A stretch of DNA of 64,000 nt from Brochothrix campestris FSL F6-1037 (GCF_000525915.1 NZ_AODH01000009.1:1-64000), one strand, 5' to 3'; positions 50,083 to 60,834 are shown, counted from the first letter of the stretch. Numbers and translations are program-made. The notes: generated by a model not told the origin, from the sequence alone.

Positions 50083-51615
50083 TACACCTCAACCTCACTT
50101 GTGTTTAATGTCGCATGACGCTGTTTTGAAAAAGCTTGTATATAAGCTCGAGCAGAGGCGTTCAATACATCATGATCGATGCCAACACCATGATAAATGC
50201 TACCGTCCGCCGTTGCAATCACTGTATGTACTTCAGCCTGTGCATCCATTCCTGGTGAGATTGACTGAATACGATAATCTTTTAAGGTCACCGATTCGCC
50301 CATTAACTTATCAATCACATTGTAAACCGCTTCGATACTACCAGCACCTGTGGCTGAACCACTGAGACGCTCACCCTCGGCTGTTCTAATTGTAATATCG
50401 GCTAATTGTTGCGCAGCAGAATTATAATGCACATCCAACGACTCTAAGTGACAAAAACTCTCGTCACTGTATAGATGGCCTGACATCATTGCTCGGAGAT
50501 CGTCATCGCTGACTTCTTTTTTAACATCAGCTAATTGTTTAAAACGTTCAAACAGTGGTTGTTGCTCCTCTTTTCAATTGAAAACCAATATCCGCGAGTC
50601 GTGTAAAGAGCGCATGACGTCCAGAGAGTTTTCCGAGTACAAGGGTTGATTGTGAAACACCAACAAGCTCAGGTGTAATAATTTCGTAAGTGCTTGGATT
50701 TTTCAAGAAACCATCCTGGTGAATGCCCGATTGGTGTGCAAACGCGTTGCCGCCAATCACTGCCTTATTTCGTGGTACCGCCATGCCCGATAAATGACTG
50801 ACGAGATCACTGCTGCGTTTCAGTTGATTGAGCACAATGTTTGTTTCTGCTTGATAATGGTCTTTACGAATATGAAGAGCCATCGCGACTTCTTCCATTG
50901 CAGTATTGCCCGCACGCTCGCCAATCCCATTAATCGTACATTCAATCCGTGATGCCCCGTTTTCAATTGCAGCTAAGGCATTAGCGACCGACATCCCTAA
51001 GTCATCGTGACAATGTGATGAGAAAATCACCTCATCAAACCCACGAATCTCTTGGCGTAAATAGCGGAATAACGCACCGAACTCGGTTGGATTCGTATAG
51101 CCGACTGTATCGGGTACATTAATTACTTTGGCGCCGGCATCAATGGCTGTTTGGATTGCCTTAACTAAAAAGTCTGGTTCAGTTCGGGTTGCATCTTCAG
51201 GTGAAAATTGCACCATATTGACAAATTGCTTCGCATAGCGCACATGATGATCAATCGAGGCGAGTACTTCGGCTTGCGTCATTTTGAGTTTGAATTCACG
51301 ATGAATCGGGCTTGTCGCTAAAAAGGTATGGATTTGGGGTGCAACCCCACCTTTAACCGCTTCATAAGCCCGACTAATGTCCGCTTCGACGCAGCGGGCG
51401 AGACCCGTAACCGCACTTTCTTTTACAATCTCAGCAATGGTTTTGACACAGTTAAAATCACCCGGGGAAGCGATTGGAAAACCAGCTTCAATGACATCGA
51501 CACCAAGGGTTTCAAGCTGCTGTGCCATTTGAATTTTTTCTTGTAAGTTAAAGCTCACCCCCGCTGTTTGTTCGCCATCTCGTAATGTTGTATCAAATAT
51601 TTGGATTTTTCTCAT
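50082..51615 (-). CDS. leuA: 2-isopropylmalate synthase (frame broken)
   Basis: Two frames make one LeuA of about 511 residues. The catalytic TIM barrel ([17 protein letters not shown] at the start, metal-binding [18 protein letters not shown] near 200, [12 protein letters not shown] near 315) is in the first. The regulatory C-terminal domain that binds leucine (from [12 protein letters not shown] to the end) is in the second. They join at four A (minus strand, near 50571); three give [23 protein letters not shown] at 51615 has GAGAGGGG upstream. It condenses acetyl-CoA with 2-oxoisovalerate. Confidence 0.9.
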
Positions 51616-51986
51616 GCCTGACACCCCTCTCATTATTTTATTAGTAACGCAATTATGTTCAAATTTAAAGTGAGGCACACCTCAAATTGAGATGTGCTCA
51701 CTGGTCATTCTTTTAGTTAATAGCTGCTAACACAATGTTAGTCTTTTATAACAGTAAGTTTTATCGCTTGTCACTTTATTGTATCGCTACTTTTTTCATC
51801 GAAGTGCTTGCTACTTAACGTTTACCCTTTTAGTTGCCTTTTGCCTTTTGCAAGTTGTATTCACTTTCTATTCTCCAGTTACTCCAACTAAAGGCTGTCT
51901 AAATTTCGCTGTTTCGTTCCGACAAAAAGCGTCGAACCCTCAACACCTCCAATTTAGTTGCCTTTTGCAAGTTGTATTCACTTTCT
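51616..51986 (-). other. ilvC-leuA spacer with duplicated segment and hairpin
   Basis: This 371-bp gap inside the operon holds no convincing gene. A segment of 41 bp (51829-51869) recurs as a 34-bp form at 51953-51986, next to the ilvC stop; they differ by one 7-bp duplication (CCTTTTG). Nearer leuA a strong hairpin (GTGAG...CTCAC, 51670-51701, with CTCAA/TTGAG inside) is followed by TTTAAATTT on the minus strand and could be a weak internal terminator. A smaller stem CTAACA/TGTTAG lies near 51729-51744. Confidence 0.7.
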
Positions 51987-53012
<1,026 letters not shown>

Positions 53013-53043
53013 TTATAGATAAGCCTTGCGGCGAAATCATCAG

Positions 53044-53514
53044 TTATGCTGTTTTGACAAAACCGGCAATGCCGGTTCGTGTTAATTGTGTGATGTTGTA
53101 TGGTTTTAACAGTTCAATAAAATCATCAATTTGATGATGCGATCCGGTTGCTTGAATGACTGTGTGATCGGCTGCCTCGGTTAAAATCGCGACTTGGAAA
53201 GAAACCAACAGGTCAGCTACCGCCGAATAATCAACTGCCACATCGACAATTGCCAATTCACGTGTTACCACATTTTCATCGGTAATGTCACGTGCTTCCA
53301 TCACATCGACCTGCTTATTCAGCAGTTTGACCAAGTGTTCACAAGAGCTAATGTCGTCAACATGCACGACTAAGGTGAGCTGTGACTGATTGACTTCGGC
53401 CGTTTGACCGACCGCGATACTTTCAATATTAATAAAACGTTTTGAAATAGCATTGATGGCCCGGTTCAAAACACCGGGTGAATCGGATAAACGAGCAATT
53501 AAGATACGTTTCAT
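53044..53514 (-). CDS. ilvN: Acetolactate synthase regulatory (small) subunit
   Basis: A 156-residue ACT-domain protein. It begins RILIARLSDSPGVLNRAINAI, the valine-binding ACT, and has a C-terminal domain ending ITQLTRTGIAGF. It regulates IlvB. Start and ilvB stop overlap (ATGA). Some annotations call it ilvH. Confidence 0.94.
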   Translation of the reverse strand: MKRILIARLSDSPGVLNRAINAISKRFINIESIAVGQTAEVNQSQLTLVVHVDDISSCEHLVKLLNKQVDVMEARDITDENVVTRELAIVDVAVDYSAVADLLVSFQVAILTEAADHTVIQATGSHHQIDDFIELLKPYNITQLTRTGIAGFVKTA

Positions 53515-55207
53515 TGACCAACAACCCCCTCCATTTGATGAATGCCTTTCCCCGGTGGTACCATCGGTGTAACGGTCTCCATCTGAGCAATATGAACATC
53601 GACGACAACTGGACCTTCGATCGCAAACACCGCTGCCAGTTGCTCAGCAAGTTGCTCGCTTTGTGTAATCCGCTCGCCCTGAATACCGTACGCTTCGGCG
53701 AGTTTCACAAAATCAGGTTGGCCGTCAAACACGGACTCGCTGTATCGCTCATCATAAAACTGTGTCTGCCATTGTTTCACCATTCCGAGTGAGGCATTAT
53801 TGAGAATAATCACTTTTATATCTAACTTAAATTCTGTTAATAACGCTAATTCTTGCAACGTCATTTGAAAGCCACCGTCACCAACAATCGCAACCACCTG
53901 ACGATTAGGTTGGGCAAACTTCCCACCAATTGCAGCCGGTAAGCCGAATCCCATCGTGCCCAAACCACCACTTGAGATGAGCGCATGTTCTTCTTTAAAC
54001 TGATAATATTGAGCCGTCCACATTTGATGTTGCCCGACATCGGTGGCTACAATCGCTCGGCCCTCCGTTAAGCTACTAATCATTTCAATCACCTGTTGTG
54101 GTTTTATCGCGACGCTATCATTGGTCGTATAGCCATGTGGATGCTGTTGGGCATACGCTTGTAAACGACTGACCCACGCTGTATAATCAGCGGGTTGCTC
54201 AACTGCAGCCAACAAGGCTTGTAGGCTTACCTTGGCATCAGCGACAATCCCGATGTCAGCTGTAAACACTTTGTTGATTTCTGACGGATCAATATCAATA
54301 TGGACAATATTAGCATCCTTCGCGAAATGCGCTTGTGCCCCGACTAAGCGGTCATCAAAACGAGCACCGATGGCGATTAGGAGGTCGCATTCATATATCG
54401 CACGATTGGCCGCATAGCCCCATGCATTCCCGCCATGCCAAACGCTAACGGCTCAGATGGGCTAATGTTCCCTAAGCCTAACAGTGTGTTCACGACCGGA
54501 ATGTTCATTTTGTTAGAAAATTCGGTCAATTCAGATTTGGCAGAGGCAAAATTAATGCCTGCACCCGCTAAGATTACCGGTTGTTTGCTCGTTGCTAACA
54601 GTTGTGCCACTGCTGCGATTGCTTCCACAGGTGGTGTTGTTGCCACCTCATAGGTCGCTAACGCTTGCACCTGTTTAATCTGTGAGACGACTGCGGTCAT
54701 CATATCTTTTGGAAAATCAATTACGACTGGCCCTTTCCGTCCGGTTTCAGCAATCGTAAACGCCTGTGCCACAATTGTTGGAATATCGGCAGCGTCACGG
54801 ATTTGAAAACTATGTTTCGTAATCGGTGAGGTCATATTCACAACATCGGCTTCTTGAAAAGCATCAGTGCCAATGACTGAGGTTGCCACCTGACCAGTAA
54901 TAACGACGAGTGGTAAGGAATCAGCTAAGGCATCCGCTAAGCCGGTGACGACGTTAGTTGCCCCTGGTCCACTTGTGACGACGACAACACCGGCCTTGCC
55001 CGTAATACGAGCATAACCTTCAGCGGCGTGGATTGCACCTTGCTCATGTCGGGCTAAAATGTGTTTCACACCACTATCATAGAGGGCATCATACAAGGGT
55101 AAGACTGCACCTCCCGGATAGCCATAGATGATGTCAACCTCTGCTTGTTTAAGACTCTCGATGAGCCATTGCGCTCCATTTTTCAGCTTTACTGCTTGCT
55201 CAGCCAT
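53511..55207 (-). CDS. ilvB: Acetolactate synthase catalytic subunit (frame broken)
   Basis: A TPP enzyme of about 566 residues in two frames. The first part has the catalytic Glu region IIYGYPGGAVLPLYDAL near 22 and GKAGVVVVTSGPGATN near 70. The second has the TPP motif VAIVGDGGFQMTLQELALL and NNASLGMVKQW. Between them, one missing base near 54417 (GGGGCTATG) breaks GMHG-YAANRAIYECDLLIA; restoring it reads on to FTADIGIVADA without gaps. It makes acetolactate and acetohydroxybutyrate. Confidence 0.9.
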
Positions 55208-55222
55208 TTATTTCACCCTCTC

Positions 55223-56914
55223 TTAAAGTAGTTCATCCGGAATCTTCATGATGCCTCCGGTACTGGCACTCGTTGTTAGTACTGAGTAACGTGCTAACCA
55301 ACCGGTTTTCACCTTTGGTTTAAATGGTTTTAGCTGTGTGCGACGTGCCGCTAACTCATCTTCTGAAACGAGTAGTTCCATCGTCCGTTCCGGTAAATCA
55401 ATCACAATCGTATCGCCATCTTTAATGAGGGCAATCGGGCCACCTGCTGCCGCTTCAGGCGATACATGACCAATCGCAATACCACGTGTTGCACCAGAGA
55501 AGCGACCATCCGTAATGAGGGCGACATCTTTGCCTAAGCCTCGTCCAACAATTGACGATGTCGGTGCTAACATTTCTGGCATTCCAGGCCCACCCTTCGG
55601 TCCTTCGTAGCGAATAACAACAACGTGCCCTTCACCGACACGGTGATCATCAATCGCCGCCACTGCTTCATCATGTGAGTCAAAACAAATGGCCTCGCCG
55701 ACAAACTTAGTGACACTCGGATCAACACCGCCGACCTTAATCACAGAACCATCTGGCGCAATATTACCGTAAAGAATTGATAATCCACCCGTTTTACTAT
55801 ACGGATTCTCTTTAGAATGGATCACGTTTTCGTTTAAAATTTTCGCATCCGCCACATTCTCTCGTAATGTTTTACCCGTTACAGTAATGCGGTCGGGATG
55901 AATCGCATCGCCTTTATCAACCAACTCTTTAATGATTGCTGAAATGCCACCGGCTTCATGCACATCATGCATCGAGTATGCTGAACTTGGAGCGATTTTT
56001 GATAAATACGGAATGCGTTCGGCAATCTCATTGACCGATTTCAAATCGTAATCAATGCCTGCTTCATTCGCGATTGCTAATGTATGTAGTACTGTATTAG
56101 TTGAGCCACCCATTGCCATATCGAGGGCAAACGCGTCATCGATGGCTTCTTTGGTAACGATATCCTTTGGCTTAATGTCTTTTTTTACTAAGTCCATTAA
56201 GTGAAAGGCTGATTTTCGAATTAATTCGCGTCGTTCTTCTGAGACAGCTAGTGTAGTGCCGTTTCCTGGTAGGGCCAGTCCGAGCACTTCCATCAAACAG
56301 TTCATTGAGTTGGCCGTGAACATCCCTGCACAAGAGCCACAGGTTGGACATGCCTCTGCTTCAAGTTCTAAAAATTCTTCTTTACTCATTTTCCCTGATT
56401 TAAAGGCACCAACCCCCTCAAACACTGACGATAAGGTGAGCGCTTTACCAGTTGAAGATAGGCCTGCTTTCATCGGACCACCTGAGCAAAAGATGCCCGG
56501 TACGTTCGTCCGCATGGCCGCCAATAACATTCCTGGTGTGATTTTATCACAGTTTGGAATATAGAAAACACCATCAAACCAATGAGCGTTAATAACGGTT
56601 TCAGCCGCATCAGCGATAATCTCACGACTCGGTAATGAATAGCGCATGCCGATGTGTCCCATCGCAATCCCATCATCAACACCAATCGTATTGAACTCAA
56701 ATGGAATACCGCCAGCCTCTCGAATCGCTTCTTTGGCAACATCGGCTAGTTCACGCAAGTGTACATGTCCTGGCACAATATCAATATATGAATTACAAAT
56801 TGCAATAAAAGGCTTACGCATGTCATTATCGCTTCTTACTTGTCCAGTTGCTCTAAGGAGGCTACGTGCCGGGGCACGATCGTCACCTTTTTTGATTTCA
56901 TCACTTCTCATCAT
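55223..56914 (-). CDS. ilvD: Dihydroxy-acid dehydratase
   Basis: An IlvD/Edd protein of about 563 residues with an Fe-S cluster. Cys ligands lie in [13 protein letters not shown] near 120 and [20 protein letters not shown] near 190. [25 protein letters not shown] near 440-465 is typical. It is the first structural gene; ATG at 56914 has AAGGAG five bases upstream, just after the attenuator. Confidence 0.95.
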   Translation of the reverse strand: MMRSDEIKKGDDRAPARSLLRATGQVRSDNDMRKPFIAICNSYIDIVPGHVHLRELADVAKEAIREAGGIPFEFNTIGVDDGIAMGHIGMRYSLPSREIIADAAETVINAHWFDGVFYIPNCDKITPGMLLAAMRTNVPGIFCSGGPMKAGLSSTGKALTLSSVFEGVGAFKSGKMSKEEFLELEAEACPTCGSCAGMFTANSMNCLMEVLGLALPGNGTTLAVSEERRELIRKSAFHLMDLVKKDIKPKDIVTKEAIDDAFALDMAMGGSTNTVLHTLAIANEAGIDYDLKSVNEIAERIPYLSKIAPSSAYSMHDVHEAGGISAIIKELVDKGDAIHPDRITVTGKTLRENVADAKILNENVIHSKENPYSKTGGLSILYGNIAPDGSVIKVGGVDPSVTKFVGEAICFDSHDEAVAAIDDHRVGEGHVVVIRYEGPKGGPGMPEMLAPTSSIVGRGLGKDVALITDGRFSGATRGIAIGHVSPEAAAGGPIALIKDGDTIVIDLPERTMELLVSEDELAARRTQLKPFKPKVKTGWLARYSVLTTSASTGGIMKIPDELL

Positions 56915-56950
56915 TAACACTCCTTAGCTCTTCTGTAATTTTCCAATTAA

Positions 56951-57040
56951 AAACCCCATTCAAGGAATGGGGTTTGAAGCCCCAGTCAAACGCAATCGGG
57001 ACTCAAGTAACAATCGCACAAGACGATGTTCCGAGTCCTA
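56951..57040 (-). terminator. ilv attenuator: terminator and competing hairpins
   Basis: On the minus strand the terminator is CCCCATTC-CTT-GAATGGGG followed by TTTTTAATT. Upstream, GTTTGACTGG (near 56985-56994) can pair perfectly with CCAGTCAAAC inside the leader-peptide gene, and GGGG-CTTCAAA-CCCC would use half the terminator stem. A central hairpin GGACTC/GAGTCC (about 57040-57000) lies between. These exclusive pairings fit ribosome-stalling attenuation. Confidence 0.85.
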
Positions 57041-57091
57041 GCTAAGTAATAAAATGACTAAGCGTGATTGGTTTGACTGGCTACGTTTCAT
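57038..57091 (-). CDS. Leader peptide of the ilv-leu operon
   Basis: A 17-residue ORF, MKRSQSNQSRLVILLLS, starts at 57091 with AAAGGAG eight bases upstream. Six consecutive branched-chain codons (Leu-Val-Ile-Leu-Leu-Leu) lie at positions 11-16. Ribosome stalling there when branched-chain aminoacyl-tRNA is scarce should change folding of the downstream attenuator. Related ribosome-mediated attenuation is known for Lactococcus and for the Rli60 leader in Listeria. Confidence 0.88.
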   Translation of the reverse strand: MKRSQSNQSRLVILLLS

Positions 57092-57137
57092 AATGAAAAA
57101 CTCCTTTTGTTTTTTTATTTAATAAGATAATTTATAT

Positions 57138-57182
57138 ATTATAGGACATTTATCGATTAGTCAATTGAATATTCAGAAAATT
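57138..57182 (-). promoter_or_regulatory. ilv-leu promoter with CodY box
   Basis: Minus-strand AATTTTCTGAATATT (57182-57168) matches the CodY consensus at 14 of 15 positions. It lies four bases before TTGACT (57164-57159). The -10 is TATAAT (57143-57138, 15-bp spacer) or TAATAT (57141-57136, 17-bp spacer). CodY bound here should repress when branched-chain amino acids and GTP are plentiful. Confidence 0.85.
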
Positions 57183-57237
57183 CTAATTATGATATTGTTT
57201 CGTTTGTTTTTTTATTAAATCTATCTCATATCGATAT

Positions 57238-57267
57238 AAAAAAAAACGAAACCGGTTAATGGTTTCG
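57238..57267 (-). terminator. Terminator of the GshF-like gene
   Basis: CGAAACC-ATTAACC-GGTTTCG followed by nine T on the minus strand. Confidence 0.88.
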
Positions 57268-57320
57268 TTTCAGCTTGTGAATCATCTTCAATTCTGTCTC
57301 ATTCTATTACAGTAACCTCA

Positions 57321-59168
57321 CTATTCGTTTAATTCAGGAAATAGTTTCATGAGCAACAACTGGGCTAATGGTCGGCCTGTCCCTTGATAAGGAAACATGT
57401 GCATGTGAATGGCTGGGTTATAATTAGCCTCAATAATCCCGTAGTTAGTAGCTGCTTTCGTCGACGGCACCCTGTTATCAGTGATCATCAAATCGATACC
57501 TGACACAAACGCACCCAGTGCGGCAACAGCTTCAACTGCAATTTGTTTATAACTTTCATCCATTTCATCAGTCATATCAATCGAATCACCACCAGTACTA
57601 ACATTCGAGTTTTCCCGTAAATAAATACGTTGCTCCTTGGCAGGAATATCATCTTCGCTGTAACCTTGTGTTTTCAATAACAACCGTTCAATTGATCCAA
57701 TTACTATACGTTGTAACGGTTTGCGGTAATGTGTCCCCCGTAACGGATCTTCGTTTTTGAATGCCACTAACTCCGCAATCGTATGAATGCCATCGCCAAT
57801 AATGTTTGCGGGCACGCGTAAAATAATGCCTTCAACCTTGCCATCAAGGACATAAAAACGATACTCAGTACCCGCGATAAATTCTTCAATGAGCACATGA
57901 GAATCCTGCTTAAAGGCAATTTCAACCGCTTCTTGAAAATGAGTCCGTGAGACACCTTCTTGAAAAATCGAAATTCCCAGACCAAAATTAGTCGACTTCG
58001 GTTTAACAACAAAACCACTTTCGCTAAAATAGTCATACATTTGCATCGCTTCGTCCACAGTGGCAAATTCTTCGCCGCTAGGCACACGAAAACCGGCCTG
58101 TTTTAAAATTTTCTTTGTTACCGTTTTATTTTCCATAATGAGCGGTGCAATATAGGTATCAAGACTTGTCATATTCGTATTTTTTATATATTCAGTATGA
58201 TTGCCGACGGTCAGTTTCAAAAACTGTTCCGCTTCATCTAGCACCTCGAAGGCAATACCGAGTTCAATTGCATGCACTATCACTAGCTGTGTCGATAGCT
58301 CCATCTTATCGAAGCCAGCTAAGGCAAAGGTGTTTTCCCAGGCTTGTTGTTGAAACAGCTGTCCTTGTTGGCAATTGTAGGTTGCTGCTGTTACTGTATC
58401 ACTATCTTGCCTAAATGCGGATGAACTTACTTCGCGCCAACAGTGGGTAATGATGTCTCGATCGCTCTTACTTAAGTGTAAGTCATTCGCCATCGCAGTT
58501 AACGCTTCAAATAATTGATCGACTGTTTCAATATTAGTCGCTGTATAAGCTGACAGTAGCGTTAGCAGTGTATAAAAACGTAGTGTTTCGCTTGTTATTC
58601 CAAAACGTGCAGTCGCATCTAAGGGCACACCAACTAACGTAAGCTCCGCTTGCGTAGCTGAATTCGTTTCACTAGAAACGAAGGCAAAGCGAGACTGCAA
58701 CTGTGAAGCAAGCATGACTTTGTATCCTGCTAGGTTCAGCCTCATTTGGTGAGACAATCCGGTCCGCGTTTCTGCAACTGTCTGCTTCATTGCTTGCGCT
58801 AAGTCATACACAAATGTTTCTGAGAAGATGTAATGCAGTGTAATCGCACCATTAAACGTTTCATCAGGCAGTGTTGAACTTGGCCAGAGCATTTCTGTTG
58901 ACGGATGTGTACGCATCGCAACCTCTTGAATGGCACCAAAATACTTTAATGCCTCTTTTTCGGATGAGACAAACGGTGTTTTCATCACCAGGCTGTTATG
59001 ATTTGTATACTTAAGCATCGGATGCTCTGCTCCTAATGCCAATCGATTGACTGGGCATTCAATCCCAGCTGTTGTTGTAAAATGACTTTCTCGTTCTATC
59101 GAAAGGAGCATTTCTTGCAACCGCTGTTTTAATCCCGGATTATGTTTTAAGTGTTCTGTGACATTCAT
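57321..59168 (-). CDS. GshF-like protein with degenerate gamma-GCS domain and intact ATP-grasp
   Basis: A 615-residue protein. The C-terminal half (about 345-615) is a good GshF-type ATP-grasp: SGFVVKPKSTNFGLGISIF, VLIEEFIAGTEYRFYVLDG, IIEANYNPAIHMHMFPYQG. The N-terminal part matches gamma-glutamylcysteine synthetase only in outline: IERES near 25, MLWPSS near 93, ITLHYIFSE near 108. It is about 150 residues shorter than bifunctional GshF (about 750). The acidic stretch usually read as DFSESQLELITP is here TNHNSLVMKTP, and a usual E-R-x-D-x-N-P segment is LVGVPLDATARFG. Ligase chemistry is probably kept only in the ATP-grasp half. It has its own promoter and terminator. Confidence 0.75.
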   Translation of the reverse strand: MNVTEHLKHNPGLKQRLQEMLLSIERESHFTTTAGIECPVNRLALGAEHPMLKYTNHNSLVMKTPFVSSEKEALKYFGAIQEVAMRTHPSTEMLWPSSTLPDETFNGAITLHYIFSETFVYDLAQAMKQTVAETRTGLSHQMRLNLAGYKVMLASQLQSRFAFVSSETNSATQAELTLVGVPLDATARFGITSETLRFYTLLTLLSAYTATNIETVDQLFEALTAMANDLHLSKSDRDIITHCWREVSSSAFRQDSDTVTAATYNCQQGQLFQQQAWENTFALAGFDKMELSTQLVIVHAIELGIAFEVLDEAEQFLKLTVGNHTEYIKNTNMTSLDTYIAPLIMENKTVTKKILKQAGFRVPSGEEFATVDEAMQMYDYFSESGFVVKPKSTNFGLGISIFQEGVSRTHFQEAVEIAFKQDSHVLIEEFIAGTEYRFYVLDGKVEGIILRVPANIIGDGIHTIAELVAFKNEDPLRGTHYRKPLQRIVIGSIERLLLKTQGYSEDDIPAKEQRIYLRENSNVSTGGDSIDMTDEMDESYKQIAVEAVAALGAFVSGIDLMITDNRVPSTKAATNYGIIEANYNPAIHMHMFPYQGTGRPLAQLLLMKLFPELNE

Positions 59169-59235
59169 CTATTTTCCGTCTCTCTATTATCAACGAACAG
59201 CTTGGCTGTCGTCAATCTATTTTTAAGTACGATTC

Positions 59236-59264
59236 ATTTTAAAGTCCCACGTCTATTTTGTCAA
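59236..59264 (-). promoter_or_regulatory. Promoter of the GshF-like gene
   Basis: Minus-strand TTGACA (59264-59259), a 17-bp spacer and TAAAAT (59241-59236), about 70 bp before the start codon. Confidence 0.75.
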
Positions 59265-59307
59265 ACAGGTTGATTCTTGCGACAGCAAGGCAGTCTCGTC
59301 TTTTTAC

Positions 59308-59345
59308 AAAAAAACAAGTGACGACAGCTGTCAGTCACTTGTTTT
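59308..59345 (-). terminator. Terminator of csp
   Basis: CAAGTGAC/GTCACTTG with an inner GACAGCTGTC palindrome, followed by seven T on the minus strand. Confidence 0.88.
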
Positions 59346-59348
59346 GGA

Positions 59349-59549
59349 TTAAAGTTTCGTTACATTTTCAGCTTGCAATCCACGTTGTCCTTCAACGATT
59401 TCGAATTCAACGTCTTGCCCCTCGTCTAATGTTTTAAAACCTTCACCTTGGATAGCACTAAAATGTACAAAGACATCACTGCCACCTTCAACCTCAATAA
59501 AACCAAAACCTTTTTCTGAGTTGAACCATTTCACCTTACCTGTTTGCAT
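59349..59549 (-). CDS. Cold-shock protein (CspA family)
   Basis: A 66-residue single cold-shock domain that binds single-stranded RNA or DNA. RNP1 is KGFGFIEV near 13 and RNP2 VFVHFSAI near 25; it ends [13 protein letters not shown] at 59549 has GGAGGG eight bases upstream, so a longer in-frame N terminus is rejected. It corresponds in position to the csp gene near dapF-ileS in Listeria. Confidence 0.96.
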   Translation of the reverse strand: MQTGKVKWFNSEKGFGFIEVEGGSDVFVHFSAIQGEGFKTLDEGQDVEFEIVEGQRGLQAENVTKL

Positions 59550-59616
59550 AGTATGAACCCTCCAAATGATTTCTATAATATGGGTTTCCATATCGTTGAT
59601 ACAGATGACATCACAT

Positions 59617-59646
59617 ATTATAAATGAAGTTCGTTTACTTTTACAA
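59617..59646 (-). promoter_or_regulatory. csp promoter
   Basis: Minus-strand TTGTAA (59646-59641), an 18-bp spacer and TATAAT (59622-59617). The leader is about 60 nt. Bases 59650-59790 show nothing further. Confidence 0.6.
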
Positions 59647-59793
59647 AACAAAATCCATTTATAACATGCGAAATACCTTTTTATATTTTTTATTATAAGG
59701 GCTCTTCCTCACCTTTGCAAGCCCTTACATTTATCTTTTTTGGAACAGTTTACCCACATATATCTATTGATTATAGAAAACAAAGGAAGGCTA

Positions 59794-59997
59794 TTAACTA
59801 TCTGCCATTATGTCTAATCCTACATATGATGTGTTTTCTAAAAAAAAGGAATAATCCCCCTCAATTGTTTTGTAAATAATTACAGCAGAGCCTCTATGAG
59901 ATTGTTCACTGTTTTTTTCATAAGCGCCCCTAATAGAACAAAAAGCGCTCATTTTAATTGAGCGCTTGAGACTGAAGATAAACGCTCGTATCTTCAA
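59794..59997 (-). CDS. Small hypothetical ORF, possibly a gene fragment
   Basis: An open frame of 67 codons ends VIIYKTIEGDYSFFLENTSY then VGLDIMADS, which looks protein-like, but its 5' third runs through the PAP2 terminator hairpin and the repeat element. There is no clear ribosome-binding site. An internal ATG at 59952 would give 52 residues but lies in the hairpin loop. I do not recognise it; a decayed fragment is likely. Confidence 0.3.
   Translation of the reverse strand: MKIRAFIFSLKRSIKMSAFCSIRGAYEKNSEQSHRGSAVIIYKTIEGDYSFFLENTSYVGLDIMADS
59940..59967 (-). terminator. Terminator of the PAP2 phosphatase gene
   Basis: AAGCGCTCA pairs with TGAGCGCTT around a seven-base loop and a short T run follows on the minus strand. 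Confidence 0.7.
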
Positions 59998-60163
59998 AAT
60001 TTTTGCTGGCGATGGTCAATAATCGCTTTTTTGTTCTATATTTAACTTCGCTAGTAATTCGTCTCAGCAAGCGTCTAACGGTGTAAAACGCACGGTACGC
60101 TCGTTTATTTAAGTCGCTTTATTCCATTGTATCAGGCGGCGTATAGGCGTAGTCTTTACTGAA
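59966..60163 (-). repeat. Diverged intergenic repeat element, copy 4
   Basis: The end next to the terminator reads TTGAGACTGAAGATAAACGC on the plus strand, identical to one terminal repeat of copies 1 and 2 but inverted relative to transcription. The interior has diverged. On the minus strand (about 60034-60011) it holds GCGATTATTGACCATCGC, one or two bases different from the array hairpin at 12825-13331. A degenerate far end may be near 60150-60163. It fills the 3' UTR of the PAP2 gene. Confidence 0.6.
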
Positions 60164-60177
60164 AACAAACCGATCGT

Positions 60178-60834
60178 TTAAGCCTTTTCAATAAATAACT
60201 TTTGAATACGCGGACCGAATTGTCTGAATAGCGTCGTACTTACAATCATATAAGTACTGGCCAATAAAAAACCACCGATAATATCACTTGGATAATGAAC
60301 ACCTAAATAAATGCGCGTATAGCCAATAAAACTGATGAGACAGGCTGTGATAATCAAATATGTTTTTCGATGATAACGCTGATTGACTGTTAGCATAAAA
60401 ACAATACTTAACGTAAACGTTGTAATCGCCATTGTATGCCCACTCGGAAAACTAAAGCCACCTTGTTCAATTAACATATTCACCGGACGCTCCCGTTGAA
60501 AGAGCGATTTAAACACCCAGTTAATCCCACTAGCACCGACAAGCATATTAACGCCAAGCCAACATGCCCATAAAAACTGGCGGTAACAGGCCATAATAAT
60601 AACGATTATCGCTGTAATGACAATCATGCCTTTAACCCCTGCAAAGTCAGTCGCTAGCGTGATGACTTTGGTTAGTCCAACCGGTTGAACAGCTTGACAC
60701 ATTGTTCGTATTGTCGAATCAAATTGTTTTACCCACAGTGCATTGGCCGAAACAGCTGCAGCCACAAACAGAAAGAGGATAAAAATAATAGCTACGACAC
60801 TATAGCGCAAAATCGTTTGCTTTTTCGTTAACAT
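60178..60834 (-). CDS. PAP2-family membrane phosphatase
   Basis: A 218-residue protein with about six membrane segments. The acid phosphatase motifs are in order: KSLFQRERP (KxxxxxxRP) near 108, FPSGHTM (PSGH) near 129 and TRIYLGVHYPSDIIGG (SRxxxxxHxxxD) near 172. It may dephosphorylate phosphatidylglycerol phosphate or undecaprenyl pyrophosphate; substrate is not decided. Confidence 0.92.
   Translation of the reverse strand: MLTKKQTILRYSVVAIIFILFLFVAAAVSANALWVKQFDSTIRTMCQAVQPVGLTKVITLATDFAGVKGMIVITAIIVIIMACYRQFLWACWLGVNMLVGASGINWVFKSLFQRERPVNMLIEQGGFSFPSGHTMAITTFTLSIVFMLTVNQRYHRKTYLIITACLISFIGYTRIYLGVHYPSDIIGGFLLASTYMIVSTTLFRQFGPRIQKLFIEKA

Noticed and set aside
51829-51986. Short peptide ORFs in the ilvC-leuA duplication
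   Set aside because: Two GTG frames of 13 and 17 codons exist but have no ribosome-binding site and no branched-chain codon enrichment.
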